DNA of 64,000 nucleotides from Paenibacillus sp. GSMTC-2017 (GTDB lineage: Bacteria; Bacillota; Bacilli; Paenibacillales; Paenibacillaceae). The DNA is taken from assembly GCF_016019935.1 (NCBI RefSeq), contig NZ_JAECMT010000001.1, positions 682,022 to 746,021 on the forward strand. Direction: 5' to 3'. Every line of letters begins with the position of its first letter. Position 1 is the first letter of the stretch. The notes under the pieces were generated by a model. The model was not told the DNA's origin. It saw nothing but the letters and a program-made list of their open reading frames with translations, and made no database searches. Shown here in pieces: positions 16,331-25,309 of this stretch. The position numbers and the translations under genes were made by a program.

Positions 16331-17101
16331 TTACTCAACAATTTTGAATTCATCACCGATAACGTTTTTAAGACGCGGTAGTACATTTTTTTTGAAATTG
16401 TCAGGTGTACTAGTAGAAATGAAAAGTACCATACCGTCATGCTCATCCCCATGATCCTCAGAATATTCCAGGAAGTAGCTGTAGTCTTCAACCGCTGTGT
16501 TTGGACTCACAATAACGCAAATAAACCACGATCCGGTTAGTTCAAAAGACTGAATAATTTCTTCTTTCGTGTTAGCTCTATACCACAAAACGTTTTTCAA
16601 ATAAACGGGACGATCATGAGGGAATAACCATGTCTTATTTGTATATACCAAGCGATTGTTCACAAACGCTTGCGTTACCTCATCACGATCTTCCAGTGTG
16701 TATATCGATTGTTTTGTATATACAACAGTACCAATCTTTAATAGCAATTCCTCATTTAACTCATCCAAAGGTACCTCTCTAAAATGAGTGAGTAATTGAT
16801 CCATTACAGCCTGATTGTCCTTTGGATTACGCTCAGGTGCATAATGATGCAGCAGTACCTCCTTCACTGCCTGACTTATCGATTCATCGGGGTCACTGAT
16901 TAAATCATTGTGGAAATTGTGTATTGATTCTTCAATCAAATCGCCCTTATACGGATCCAACTCCCTATCCCAGTTCGTATAGTTAAATAAAATATCCGTT
17001 CCCTGTTCTTGAAATGCCAATATTAAATCAGCCAAAGTGGCATACGTAATTGGGTTATCTTGTTCCAATCGATAGGGATAAATATTCATTTTTAGTTTCA
17101 T
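16331..17101 (-). CDS. Hypothetical protein, unknown family
   Basis: Soluble, acidic protein of 256 residues without signal peptide or membrane span. The N-terminal half is helical and rich in Asp/Glu/His (ESIHNFHNDLISDPDESISQAVKEVLLHHY); the C-terminal half looks like alternating strands (SWFICVIVSPNT, GMVLFISTSTP). GGAGGAAC lies before the ATG. It is upstream of the DUF3841 gene on the same strand with no terminator between them. I do not recognise the family and propose no function. Confidence 0.65.
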   Translation of the reverse strand: MKLKMNIYPYRLEQDNPITYATLADLILAFQEQGTDILFNYTNWDRELDPYKGDLIEESIHNFHNDLISDPDESISQAVKEVLLHHYAPERNPKDNQAVMDQLLTHFREVPLDELNEELLLKIGTVVYTKQSIYTLEDRDEVTQAFVNNRLVYTNKTWLFPHDRPVYLKNVLWYRANTKEEIIQSFELTGSWFICVIVSPNTAVEDYSYFLEYSEDHGDEHDGMVLFISTSTPDNFKKNVLPRLKNVIGDEFKIVE

Positions 17102-17150
17102 AATTGTTCCTCCTCAAGTATCTCAACAGATGTTATGTACAAAAAATCAA

Positions 17151-17200
17151 AAACCCTCCCAAATTATATATCCTAAGCATTGCTTGGATTGGGAGGGTTT
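17151..17200. terminator. Rho-independent terminator of mqo
   Basis: AAACCCTCCCAA/TTGGGAGGGTTT, a 12-bp perfect stem with an inner ATCC/GGAT pairing, just after mqo on the minus strand. Confidence 0.85.
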
Positions 17201-17218
17201 AATCAAAAGCTTTGTTAT

Positions 17219-18736
17219 TTATGATACAGTACGGCGTGCTACATTTAATGGCAAGTTTTCACTTAATCCAAGTGCCTGCGCTGTAGCATTATGAATGTCT
17301 TGGAATAAGTCTGGGTTTTCCAATAGTGAAGCACCATAAGAAGGTATCATTTCTTTTATTTTCGGTTCCCACTCTTTTACATGCTGCGGGAAACATTTTT
17401 CGATTAGCTCAAGCATGACGGAAACGGCTGTAGAAGCACCTGGTGAAGCCCCAAGCAACGCAGCTATCGAGCCATCAGCAGCACTAATCACTTCCGTTCC
17501 AAAACGAAGTGTACCTTTTCCTTCGGCAGTATCTCTAATAATTTGTACACGCTGACCTGCTACAAGCAATTCCCAATCTTCGCTTTTTGCATCTGGAACA
17601 AATTCACGTAGCGCTTCCATCCGTTTTTCTTTCGATAACATAACTTCTTTGATCAAATATGTTGTAAGTGACATGTTTTTTACGCCTGCTGCAAGCATTG
17701 TCACTAAATTATGTGGTTTGACGGAAGTAATCAAATCAAACATCGATCCGTATTTTAAAAACTTTGGTGTGAATCCAGCAAACGGTCCAAAAAACAATGA
17801 CTCTTGTTTGTCAATCACTCTTGTATCAAGATGTGGAACTGACATTGGAGGAGCTCCAACGGAAGCTTGACCATATACTTTTGCATTGTGTTTTGATACT
17901 ACATCTGGATTTTTACATACCATAAATAGTCCACTTACCGGGAAACCTCCGATTCCTTTTCCTTCAGGAATACCGGATTTTTGCAGTAAATGAAGACTTC
18001 CTCCACCACCACCGATAAAAACGAACTTTGCAGTATGGCGATCGACGGAACCATTTTCGACATTCCGCACTTTTAATTCCCACGAACCGTCACTTGTACG
18101 TGTAACATCATCAACATCATGATTAAATTTTATATTGACGTTTTTACTCTTTAAATGAGCAAACATTAACCGCGTTAAAGCGCCAAAGTTGACATCAGTA
18201 CCTGTTTCGATTCTAGTTGCCGCTATACGTTTATTCAATGTACGGTTCTTCATCATGAGCGGAATCCATTCCATCAGTTTTTCTGGGTCTTCGGAATATT
18301 CCATCCCTTCAAACAGTGGGTTGTTAGACAACGCATCATAGCGTTTCTTTAAAAAAGTTACATCCGTTTCCCCTTGAACAAAACTCATATGAGGTACTGG
18401 AACGATAAAGTCCCGAGGATTACGTATCAAGTTATTATTTACAAGATAGGACCAAAACTGTTTAGAAACCTGATATTCTTCATTAACTTTTGTAGCTTTT
18501 TTTGTATCTATAGATCCGTCGGGTTGTTCCACGGTGTAGTTTAGCTCGCAAAGTGAAGAATGCCCAGTTCCCGCATTATTCCATTCGTTTGAGCTTTCTT
18601 CACCTGCGTTTGCACGTCTCTCAATGACTGTAATTTCTAAATCCGGAGCCAATTCTTTCAGCAGTGATCCCAAAGTAGCACTCATGATTCCGGCACCAAT
18701 TAAGATAACATCTGTTTTAATTTGTCTGTTGCTCAT
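17219..18736 (-). CDS. mqo: Malate:quinone oxidoreductase
   Basis: FAD enzyme of 505 residues that oxidises malate to oxaloacetate and passes electrons to the quinone pool, a membrane-associated bypass of NAD-dependent malate dehydrogenase. The N-terminal dinucleotide fold is clear ([20 protein letters not shown]), and typical Mqo stretches include [36 protein letters not shown] and [19 protein letters not shown]. Length is standard. AAGGACGG precedes the ATG. Single gene with its own strong terminator. Confidence 0.95.
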   Translation of the reverse strand: MSNRQIKTDVILIGAGIMSATLGSLLKELAPDLEITVIERRANAGEESSNEWNNAGTGHSSLCELNYTVEQPDGSIDTKKATKVNEEYQVSKQFWSYLVNNNLIRNPRDFIVPVPHMSFVQGETDVTFLKKRYDALSNNPLFEGMEYSEDPEKLMEWIPLMMKNRTLNKRIAATRIETGTDVNFGALTRLMFAHLKSKNVNIKFNHDVDDVTRTSDGSWELKVRNVENGSVDRHTAKFVFIGGGGGSLHLLQKSGIPEGKGIGGFPVSGLFMVCKNPDVVSKHNAKVYGQASVGAPPMSVPHLDTRVIDKQESLFFGPFAGFTPKFLKYGSMFDLITSVKPHNLVTMLAAGVKNMSLTTYLIKEVMLSKEKRMEALREFVPDAKSEDWELLVAGQRVQIIRDTAEGKGTLRFGTEVISAADGSIAALLGASPGASTAVSVMLELIEKCFPQHVKEWEPKIKEMIPSYGASLLENPDLFQDIHNATAQALGLSENLPLNVARRTVS

Positions 18737-18970
18737 CTTTACCGTCCTTATACCTTAAGATTTGCAGAAAGAATGTAGGCACTCCTGTTGAGACGCCACA
18801 GCAAGCCAAGGGCGAGCTAATCACACATCTTTTCTGGATCATTTTTAACCTTATTATAGTCTATCACTTTTGATGGTTATAAGCTATTGGTCAGCAGGCA
18901 TAAAAGTGCGGGTTTCGTTCATAAAATTTTTAAATCACACAAACACCAAACCTTTATCACTACGTCAAAA
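18737..18970. other. Intergenic region upstream of mqo
   Basis: No protein or RNA gene is seen. On the minus strand a TATAAT hexamer (18853-18858) preceded by a poor -35 (TATAAC) may be the mqo promoter. The piece 18780-18825 is more GC-rich than its surroundings and unexplained. Confidence 0.35.
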
Positions 18971-18976
18971 AAAAGA

Positions 18977-19007
18977 GCCAACCATACCTGATTTGGTATG
19001 ATTCGGC
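18977..19007 (-). terminator. Rho-independent terminator
   Basis: Imperfect stem with core CATACC/GGTATG and lower GCC/GGC, followed on the minus strand by CTCTTTTTTTT; ends the gene pair 20935-19046. Confidence 0.65.
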
Positions 19008-19045
19008 TTCAATTTCTATATTCTCCTCTTGTTTCAATCCTCGTT

Positions 19046-19774
19046 TTATCTATATGACTTAACCGCCCATTGTTTGTTTTTAAATACAAGCCAAAATTCC
19101 GAATTTGCTTTTGCCTTATGTCTTTCCATATTGTTATAAACATCGTCAAAATCCAAGATCTTACCTATAATGCTAAAAGGAATTTCTATACTGTTTTTCG
19201 ATTTAATACACCTATATAGCTCTATCAATATTCCGTCTTTCGCTAATCGCACCAATTGTTGTACAACGTCCAAACCTAACCGTTCCATACTCTTCTTATA
19301 CATACTCAATCTATTTGGAATTAGCTGTCGTAATATATTGATAAATTCATTTATGTCTTTATAGATAACTTTGTTGTACCATCCATCATCATGTGCTAAA
19401 TAAACATATTTGTTATTGAGTTTATCAGAAAACGGATTACTTAATGCTTTTTTGTAATGTTCTAAATAAAGTAACTCTGCCTTTTCTTGTGGTTCGAGAT
19501 TATCTAGAGATGTTATTTCATCAAAATCGACCCAACAAAAATCTCCATAATCATAAACATTTTCTTTGTAAAGATCAATTAAATGTTCTTTTCTAACGAA
19601 TTCTAATCTTAAATCAGTGTGATAATCTTCTCCTGTATATTGTGAAGCAAGCAACAATACATTGTTTAGCTCAATAGTAAGTGAAGTTACAAAATCATTA
19701 AACTTAATACCCATTGATGTTACTGACTGTTCCTTCTCGTTATAAATCATATAAATGACATCTTTTGTTTTCAT
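19046..19774 (-). CDS. Hypothetical protein coupled to a kinase-fold gene
   Basis: Protein of 242 residues, soluble, rich in Tyr, Asp and Asn, with no signal peptide or recognised motif. The body is predicted mostly helical (EKAELLYLEHYKKALSNPF, DINEFINILRQLIPNRLSMYKKSMERLGLDVV) and the end is a short strand pair (SEFWLVFKNKQWAVKSY). Its ATG directly abuts the stop codon of the upstream phosphotransferase-fold gene, with a ribosome-binding site (AAAGGA) inside that gene, so translation is coupled. I do not recognise the family. Confidence 0.65.
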   Translation of the reverse strand: MKTKDVIYMIYNEKEQSVTSMGIKFNDFVTSLTIELNNVLLLASQYTGEDYHTDLRLEFVRKEHLIDLYKENVYDYGDFCWVDFDEITSLDNLEPQEKAELLYLEHYKKALSNPFSDKLNNKYVYLAHDDGWYNKVIYKDINEFINILRQLIPNRLSMYKKSMERLGLDVVQQLVRLAKDGILIELYRCIKSKNSIEIPFSIIGKILDFDDVYNNMERHKAKANSEFWLVFKNKQWAVKSYR

Positions 19775-20935
19775 CTACATTCCTTTCGGAAATATGCTTC
19801 TTGTTTTCAATGATTCAGCATCTTTAGCCATAACCCTTTGCATGTTAATGATTGCTTCCAAATGTTCCACTTCATCTAGTAACTCTGCATTTTGTGAACC
19901 GTTTTCCAACTTTTCCACTAATGAGAAATATTTTGGTACTTCCCATTCACATCGCAATGCGCTGCTCAAATAGTAGCCATATCTCGCTAACCTCTCGTCA
20001 CCTTGCCAACCCGTATCTTTTAAACCTAGTATGTACGCTTCAAATAAAGATTGTTTAAACGATCCGTATTGGGTTGGCGGAACAATACCAAGACTCATGC
20101 TTACACCAAACATCTTGCCAAGGTCTTCACCTACGCCCGAGATGCTCATAAATTGCCAATCGATTAATACTACCTGATCAGTTCCATCACTCTGTTTAAC
20201 TATCAGCATATTCATAGGGCTTAAATCTTGATGTGCTAATACCCGCGGTAACTGTTCTAGAGAAGCTAGATGCTCGTCTATTTGACCTGTAAACTCTTGA
20301 AACCACGTCCATATGTTGCGTTCATTTTCCTTTTGTAATTGCTTTAAATATGATTCTGATTTAGGTGCATACATTTTGCATCCAGTGGTCCATGACCTCA
20401 GCCAACCTTTGCATATCCATTCCTCATTCGGTAATGACTTCCCATTAAGATAAGTCCCATTGAATCGTCCTAATTGACGAGCAATAAAAGTGAAATGATC
20501 TTGAGAATTTGCATGTTCGCCTGCGACCCGCTCCATCCATATCCAAACAGTTCCATCCTGTTGCTCTTCAACAAGATAACTTTTGGCAGTCCGAATCGAT
20601 TCAGGCAACTCGTTTAAAATGCTAGATTCGATAACGAGCGCTTCCCGTCGCCAATAGTTGTGATGGAGAGGATCATCTTTTTCTACACTGTCCGGTTTAA
20701 TCACTTTTAAAATAATCGACCACGGCTGTTCCTCTTTGTTAACGTTCACAATACCATGCAGATGATAGATACCTGCAGTTGTAAAATTAGGTGTTTTGTA
20801 ACCTAAATCGTCACAAGTAACAGACAATAGCTCGAAATTACTGTGATCTAACATTTGCTCCAGACAGCCACGCAGTTGATCCATTTTGTTTTCCAAAGGC
20901 ACGCCTATATGGTTTCGAAATAACAATCCCAACAT
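19775..20935 (-). CDS. Aminoglycoside phosphotransferase-fold (APH) kinase
   Basis: Protein of 386 residues with the APH/choline-kinase fold. Nucleotide-site Lys appears in WSIILKVIKP, the catalytic loop is VLAHQDLSPMNMLI (HxDx4N type) and the metal-binding Asp is in VVLIDWQFM, equivalent to DFG. Such proteins phosphorylate small molecules (drugs, sugars, amino alcohols); the substrate is not evident. GGGGG precedes the ATG. It is translated in tandem with the unknown gene at 19046-19774, which suggests they act together. Resistance function should not be assumed. Confidence 0.82.
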   Translation of the reverse strand: MLGLLFRNHIGVPLENKMDQLRGCLEQMLDHSNFELLSVTCDDLGYKTPNFTTAGIYHLHGIVNVNKEEQPWSIILKVIKPDSVEKDDPLHHNYWRREALVIESSILNELPESIRTAKSYLVEEQQDGTVWIWMERVAGEHANSQDHFTFIARQLGRFNGTYLNGKSLPNEEWICKGWLRSWTTGCKMYAPKSESYLKQLQKENERNIWTWFQEFTGQIDEHLASLEQLPRVLAHQDLSPMNMLIVKQSDGTDQVVLIDWQFMSISGVGEDLGKMFGVSMSLGIVPPTQYGSFKQSLFEAYILGLKDTGWQGDERLARYGYYLSSALRCEWEVPKYFSLVEKLENGSQNAELLDEVEHLEAIINMQRVMAKDAESLKTRSIFPKGM

Positions 20936-20974
20936 ACTTTTACCCCCTTATGTATTTATTCTGCTAACTAGGGC

Positions 20975-21400
20975 TTATATATCCTTCTTTAAGTAGTAAT
21001 GAGTATGTCCGCCTGCATTTTCTATTGTTCCATACACCTCATATCCTTGCCTCTTGTAAAAATCTATCGCTTGGAAACTTAATGTATCGAGTTTAATAAA
21101 ATCGCAGTTTTTTTCTTTAGCTATTCGTTCGGCCTCGACTAAGAGGCGCTTCCCATAGCCATACTTTCGATATTGCTCATCAACAAAAAAATAATGGATC
21201 TCGATCCAGTTCCAGCATATTTCACCGACTATTCCACCGAATACTTCTCCAGCTTCATTTTTCAAAAACAGATTTATTTCTTGATACCTGCCGTTCAAAT
21301 GTTCAGGGAAGTTTTTCATATTAAACGCAATTAGCTTATTTCTTACTGTAGCCTTGTCATCACTATTTATTTCATTCGATATGTATAGTTCCAACTTCAT
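20975..21400 (-). CDS. GNAT-family N-acetyltransferase
   Basis: Protein of 141 residues in the GNAT fold. The acetyl-CoA loop is VDEQYRKYGYGKRLLVEAE (Q/RxxGxG/A) and the family's C-terminal pattern LDTLSFQAIDFYKRQGYEVYGTI is present. The ATG at 21400 gives the expected domain start (MKLELYIS) and has GGGAG close upstream, although the spacing is short; the in-frame ATG at 21439 lacks any site. Substrate unknown. Same strand as the kinase-fold pair, 39 bases upstream of it. Confidence 0.78.
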   Translation of the reverse strand: MKLELYISNEINSDDKATVRNKLIAFNMKNFPEHLNGRYQEINLFLKNEAGEVFGGIVGEICWNWIEIHYFFVDEQYRKYGYGKRLLVEAERIAKEKNCDFIKLDTLSFQAIDFYKRQGYEVYGTIENAGGHTHYYLKKDI

Positions 21401-21496
21401 TCGCTCCCAGCATAGTTGTAATGTTCTAATAGAAAACATAATTGTATTACCATTAATTTACCACAATTTAACTAATGTTCGTTGGTAACGATTAGT

Positions 21497-22342
21497 TTAA
21501 TTCGATTTAAGCTCAATTAACCGACTGAGTTTAGCTTCCGTTGAAGAGTTTGGAGCAGGTGTATAGACGCTACATCGGATATCCGAATTACCGTGGACCT
21601 GGAATGAAGTTAAATGGAATAACATTTTCCCCATCTTAGCATGACGGAATTGTAGTAACACCTCTGGTGCTGAACTTACTTGGCTTTGTTCCCATAACAG
21701 ATTAAATTGAGGGTGGTTAGCCTTCATCTCTTCAATAAAACGCTCATACCAGTCATCCTCCACGTACTTCCCGTAATAAGAACGGAATATCGATAGATAG
21801 CCACTAACAAAATGTTCCCAGTTCAAAGCTAACTTCCGAAGCTCCTTACGCGTAAACAATAAATGAATCATGTTCCGCTGTTCAACAGGTATAAGGTCAA
21901 AATTTAAGAAAACCAGTGAAGCCGCATTATTCCAACCTATAATTTGGAATTTCCTATCTGTAATAATAGTTGGACAAAAGCGCAATTCCTGCATTATCTT
22001 TTGCAATGATGGGCTAATTTCTGCGAGTTCTTCTTTTATGACACTTGTCCCTGGTGTAGCTTCTATTGCTAATGAATACAAATATTTACGTTCATCAACC
22101 GTTAGTCGTAAAGCTGTCGCAACAGCATCTAAGACCGATGTGGATACTTTAATATCTCGCCCTTGCTCAAGCCATGTATACCAAGTCGGACTAACCCCTG
22201 CTAATTGAGCAACTTCCTCTCTTCTTAGCCCTGGTGTTCTTCTACGGGTTCCAATCGGGAAATGTACAGACTCTGGTTGTATTTTAGCTCTTTGTGTTTT
22301 CAAAAATATGGATAACGCCTGTAGTCTCGCTTGTTGATTCAT
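21497..22342 (-). CDS. Helix-turn-helix regulator with MmyB-like ligand domain
   Basis: Protein of 281 residues. Residues about 30-85 form an XRE-type helix-turn-helix (TPGLRREEVAQLAGVSPTWYTWLEQGRDIKVSTSVLDAVATAL), and the rest (about 105-270) matches the MmyB-like PAS-type ligand domain with the usual WNNAASLVFLNFDLIPVEQRN. Members control genes for small-molecule and drug metabolism, and some bind fatty acids (family knowledge). It is divergent from the fabF-like gene, with 121 bases between them, so that gene is a possible target. Confidence 0.85.
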   Translation of the reverse strand: MNQQARLQALSIFLKTQRAKIQPESVHFPIGTRRRTPGLRREEVAQLAGVSPTWYTWLEQGRDIKVSTSVLDAVATALRLTVDERKYLYSLAIEATPGTSVIKEELAEISPSLQKIMQELRFCPTIITDRKFQIIGWNNAASLVFLNFDLIPVEQRNMIHLLFTRKELRKLALNWEHFVSGYLSIFRSYYGKYVEDDWYERFIEEMKANHPQFNLLWEQSQVSSAPEVLLQFRHAKMGKMLFHLTSFQVHGNSDIRCSVYTPAPNSSTEAKLSRLIELKSN

Positions 22343-22463
22343 ATTATCCCGTCCCTTGCCTGTTAGTTAAGGTGGTAGTGTTTATACTATAATAAACAAC
22401 AACTTGTAATAGTATAACTCATATGACAAGATAGCTCCTATAAGCACTATGAGGAGGCATACA

Positions 22464-23702
22464 ATGGAAAGAGTCGTTATTACTGGAATGGGCGTAGTCT
22501 CACCACTTGGCAATACGGTTGATCAATTTTGGAGGCGATTGGTCCAAGGTGAATCCGGCATTTCCTCCATCGATACGTTCGACACAACCGGCTATAAAAC
22601 AAAAATTGCTGGTCTCATTCGTGACTTTGATGCTGATACTTTATTTGGCCGTAAAGAAGCAAGAAGAATGGATCGGTTCACCCAATTCGCATTATCTGCA
22701 GCTGAGCAAGCACTAGATGACTCTGGCATAAAACTTGATCTAGTAGATCGCGAACGGGTTGGTGTATATGTCGGATCAGGAATCGGAGGCATACAAACGT
22801 TACTTGATCAAGCAGCTGTTCTACGCGAACGAGGTTCAGAGAGAGTTAGTCCGTTACTTGTACCAATGATGATAGGGAATATGGCTGCCGCGATGATAAG
22901 TATAAAATATGGCGCATTAGGCCCTACGCTCGCTCCTGTAACGGCTTGTTCAATTGGAAATACTGCGATTGGTGAAGCTTGGCGACTTATTCGCTCAGGC
23001 GGCGCTGATGTAATATTTGCTGGAGGAACAGAAGCGGCAATAACAGAAATATCGATTGCTAGTTTTGGAAATGCAACAGCGATGTCCACTCGAAACGATC
23101 AACCTACCAGGGCAAGCAGACCATTTGACACTGGACGAGATGGTTTTGTTATGTCGGAAGGTGCAGGTATTATAATGATGGAATCTCTTTCGCATGCACA
23201 AAAAAGAAATGCTCGGATCTATGCTGAAGTGATCGGTTATGGTGCTAGCTCTGATGCTTATCATATTGTCGCTACTCATCCCGAAGGGATCGGAGCCTAT
23301 CAAGCGATGAAATTAGCTTTGCTCGAAGCTAACATTCGTCCAAGTGATGTGGATGTAATTAGTGCACATGCAACAAGTACTGGAATCGGGGACATTTCTG
23401 AAACGATGGCTATAAAAAAGTTGTTCCAAGATGATGCTTATCGTATTCCCGTTACGGCTAACAAATCGATGATAGGTCATATGCTCGGCGCAGCAGGTGC
23501 AGTAGAAGCAATCGCCCTTGTAAAGAGTTTGCGTGACGGCATCATTCCCCCAACGATTAATCAGGAACAATCCGACCCTGTTTGTGATTTGGACTATGTC
23601 CCTAATATTGCCCGAGAAGCGGATTTGAACATTGGCATCTCAAGTTCTTTTGGTTTTGGTGGGCACAATGCGGTTATCGTATTACGAAAATTTATGGAGT
23701 AA
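22464..23702 (+). CDS. fabF: 3-oxoacyl-[ACP] synthase II (FabF-type), stand-alone copy
   Basis: Condensing enzyme of 412 residues that elongates acyl-ACP with malonyl-ACP. Catalytic residues: Cys in PVTACSIGNTAIGEA, His in ISAHATSTGIGD and His in NKSMIGHMLGAAGAVEA, plus the terminal FGFGGHN loop. The usual HGTST around the first His is HATST here. GAGGAGG eight bases upstream fixes the ATG at 22464. It is not in a fab cluster and faces the MmyB-type regulator; it may be a second, specialised synthase rather than the housekeeping enzyme. Confidence 0.88.
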   Translation: MERVVITGMGVVSPLGNTVDQFWRRLVQGESGISSIDTFDTTGYKTKIAGLIRDFDADTLFGRKEARRMDRFTQFALSAAEQALDDSGIKLDLVDRERVGVYVGSGIGGIQTLLDQAAVLRERGSERVSPLLVPMMIGNMAAAMISIKYGALGPTLAPVTACSIGNTAIGEAWRLIRSGGADVIFAGGTEAAITEISIASFGNATAMSTRNDQPTRASRPFDTGRDGFVMSEGAGIIMMESLSHAQKRNARIYAEVIGYGASSDAYHIVATHPEGIGAYQAMKLALLEANIRPSDVDVISAHATSTGIGDISETMAIKKLFQDDAYRIPVTANKSMIGHMLGAAGAVEAIALVKSLRDGIIPPTINQEQSDPVCDLDYVPNIAREADLNIGISSSFGFGGHNAVIVLRKFME

Positions 23703-23729
23703 TAAGTGATTACTTCTACACAAATAGAA

Positions 23730-23750
23730 GAGGGGGTACTACCCCCTCTT
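23730..23750. terminator. Rho-independent terminator
   Basis: AGAGGGGG/CCCCCTCT stem with loop TACTA followed by TTTCACTCTTAC, between fabF and the convergent methyltransferase. Confidence 0.8.
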
Positions 23751-23768
23751 TCACTCTTACGTTCGTTT

Positions 23769-24497
23769 TTATGTAGTCTTTTTAGCCGAAAGAAATAGAA
23801 ACAACGGGATCCTTAATCTGCGCTCATACGTTTCTTCATTTTCGAAATGTTCACGGTGAGGTGTCGATTCTCTGAGATTTTCAACAGTAAAACCAGCCCC
23901 TTGTAATGCTCTATAATAGCCCTCAATAGAACGATGGTACTTATGAACAGTTCCACCTAACCACTGTTGCTCCCGGAACCCTTCTATAAAATAGTTATCT
24001 ACTGTCCAGCTTGTACGTGTTCCTGATGTTTGGAGCGTTGAAGTGATTACGGGATGTTCAATTGAAAATACGATTACACCATTCGGCTTTAATGTTTGGT
24101 GAATCTTTTTAAATAGACCGTCTATATCTTCAATATAATGTAGGGCAAGTCTAGAGATTACGAGATCAAAGCTAGATTCAGGGTACTCCCAATCTTCCAT
24201 TGTCGCTTGTATTACAGCACCATTAAGTCCCTCGAGAGATTCTGTAGCAAGTTCAATCATATTAGTAGATCCTTCAATACCGATATAATTCTCACAGCCT
24301 AAATCAAACAACTCCTTAGCAAACTTCGCATCGCCGCAACCTAAATCTAAAATTTTTTTGCCGCTTACTTCGCCAAGAAGTTCTCGAACAACAGGTTTCT
24401 CAAGTGTGTCATTTGCATTCTCTTTCCACGCTCGACGCTCCATATATTTTTCAAAATTAGTTTCATTATCGTAAAATTGAAATCCATTATAGCTCAT
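23769..24497 (-). CDS. Class I SAM-dependent methyltransferase
   Basis: Protein of 242 residues with the Rossmann methyltransferase signature KILDLGCGDAKFAKELFDLG (motif I), acidic IGIEGS (motif II), and the post-motif SSFDLVISRLALHYIEDIDG. It belongs to the Methyltransf_11/UbiE-like group; acceptor unknown. GGGGAGG precedes the ATG. It lies 39 bases downstream of the TetR gene on the same strand, so the regulator probably controls it as well. Confidence 0.85.
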   Translation of the reverse strand: MSYNGFQFYDNETNFEKYMERRAWKENANDTLEKPVVRELLGEVSGKKILDLGCGDAKFAKELFDLGCENYIGIEGSTNMIELATESLEGLNGAVIQATMEDWEYPESSFDLVISRLALHYIEDIDGLFKKIHQTLKPNGVIVFSIEHPVITSTLQTSGTRTSWTVDNYFIEGFREQQWLGGTVHKYHRSIEGYYRALQGAGFTVENLRESTPHREHFENEETYERRLRIPLFLFLSAKKTT

Positions 24498-24536
24498 AAG
24501 TTCCTCCCCTAATAAATAGCGATTTTTTAGTAATCC

Positions 24537-25145
24537 TCAAATTAAACCACTAACTCGATGTGGACCTAACATCATAATCTTTGATAATTGTTCGGCCATT
24601 TCAGTTACGGAGTCAGCCAAATTATTTTCTAACCACTGTATGATGATGGATATGTATGCACCGGATACGAATGTTGCCAACATTTGCTTCGAAACAATAA
24701 GTTGCCTTTCATCTGGTTGCATCAAAGCTATACTTTCCATGTATTGTTGTTTAATAGCTTCAGTAATTCGTCGTCTAAACGTAGGCGCTTCTTCTAACAT
24801 AACGCGATAAAACGGTGCATTACTCTGTATATGCTCAAACATACGAATAAAAAATGGGACAGGATCATAATCGTTGTAAGTAGCTTTCGAATCATCATTG
24901 GATGCCTGCTTTGTTGATACATCTACTATTGCCTTAGCAATCATTTCATCCATACTAACTTGGAGTAAGTCTTCTTTATCCATGTAATGATAATAAAAGG
25001 TCGATCGATTAATGTTGGCATATTCCGTAATATCTTGAATGCTAATCGACGAATAGCTTTTTTCTGACATGAGTTTAATGAGTGCTTCCTTAATAAATTG
25101 ACGAGTTCGCTTGATACGACGGTCTACTTTTTCAATTGATTCCAA
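24537..25145 (-). CDS. TetR/AcrR-family transcriptional regulator
   Basis: Repressor-type protein of 202 residues. Residues about 8-55 form the TetR helix-turn-helix (RTRQFIKEALIKLMSEKSYSSISIQDITEYANINRSTFYYHYMDKEDLL); the rest is the helical ligand and dimer domain, with the TetR_C YfbR/DhaS-like tail. GGAGGAGACCTG directly before the TTG at 25145 supports this start over frames further upstream. It is divergent from the alpha/beta hydrolase gene; an 18-bp near-palindrome between them (25194-25211) is the likely operator. Confidence 0.88.
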   Translation of the reverse strand: MESIEKVDRRIKRTRQFIKEALIKLMSEKSYSSISIQDITEYANINRSTFYYHYMDKEDLLQVSMDEMIAKAIVDVSTKQASNDDSKATYNDYDPVPFFIRMFEHIQSNAPFYRVMLEEAPTFRRRITEAIKQQYMESIALMQPDERQLIVSKQMLATFVSGAYISIIIQWLENNLADSVTEMAEQLSKIMMLGPHRVSGLI

Positions 25146-25193
25146 CAGGTCTCCTCCTTCAAAAATAGTACTTTTTAAACACATCTATTTAAA

Positions 25194-25211
25194 CTGTTGG
25201 ATATCAAACAG
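25194..25211. promoter_or_regulatory. Candidate TetR operator
   Basis: CTGTTGGATATCAAACAG is an 18-bp palindrome with a single mismatched pair, placed in the 164-bp divergent region between the TetR gene and the alpha/beta hydrolase gene. Confidence 0.5.
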
Positions 25212-25309
25212 GAGGCATATTTCTGCTGGTTGTGTTCATTCCATTTCCAATTATAATCAAAAATAGATTGTGATAACATACTTTCAAAAAGAAAGAGAGG
25301 AATAAAAAC

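Noticed and set aside
18780..18825. GC-richer patch in the mqo upstream region
   Set aside because: Inspected for riboswitch or RNA gene features; no recognisable fold or conserved core was found.
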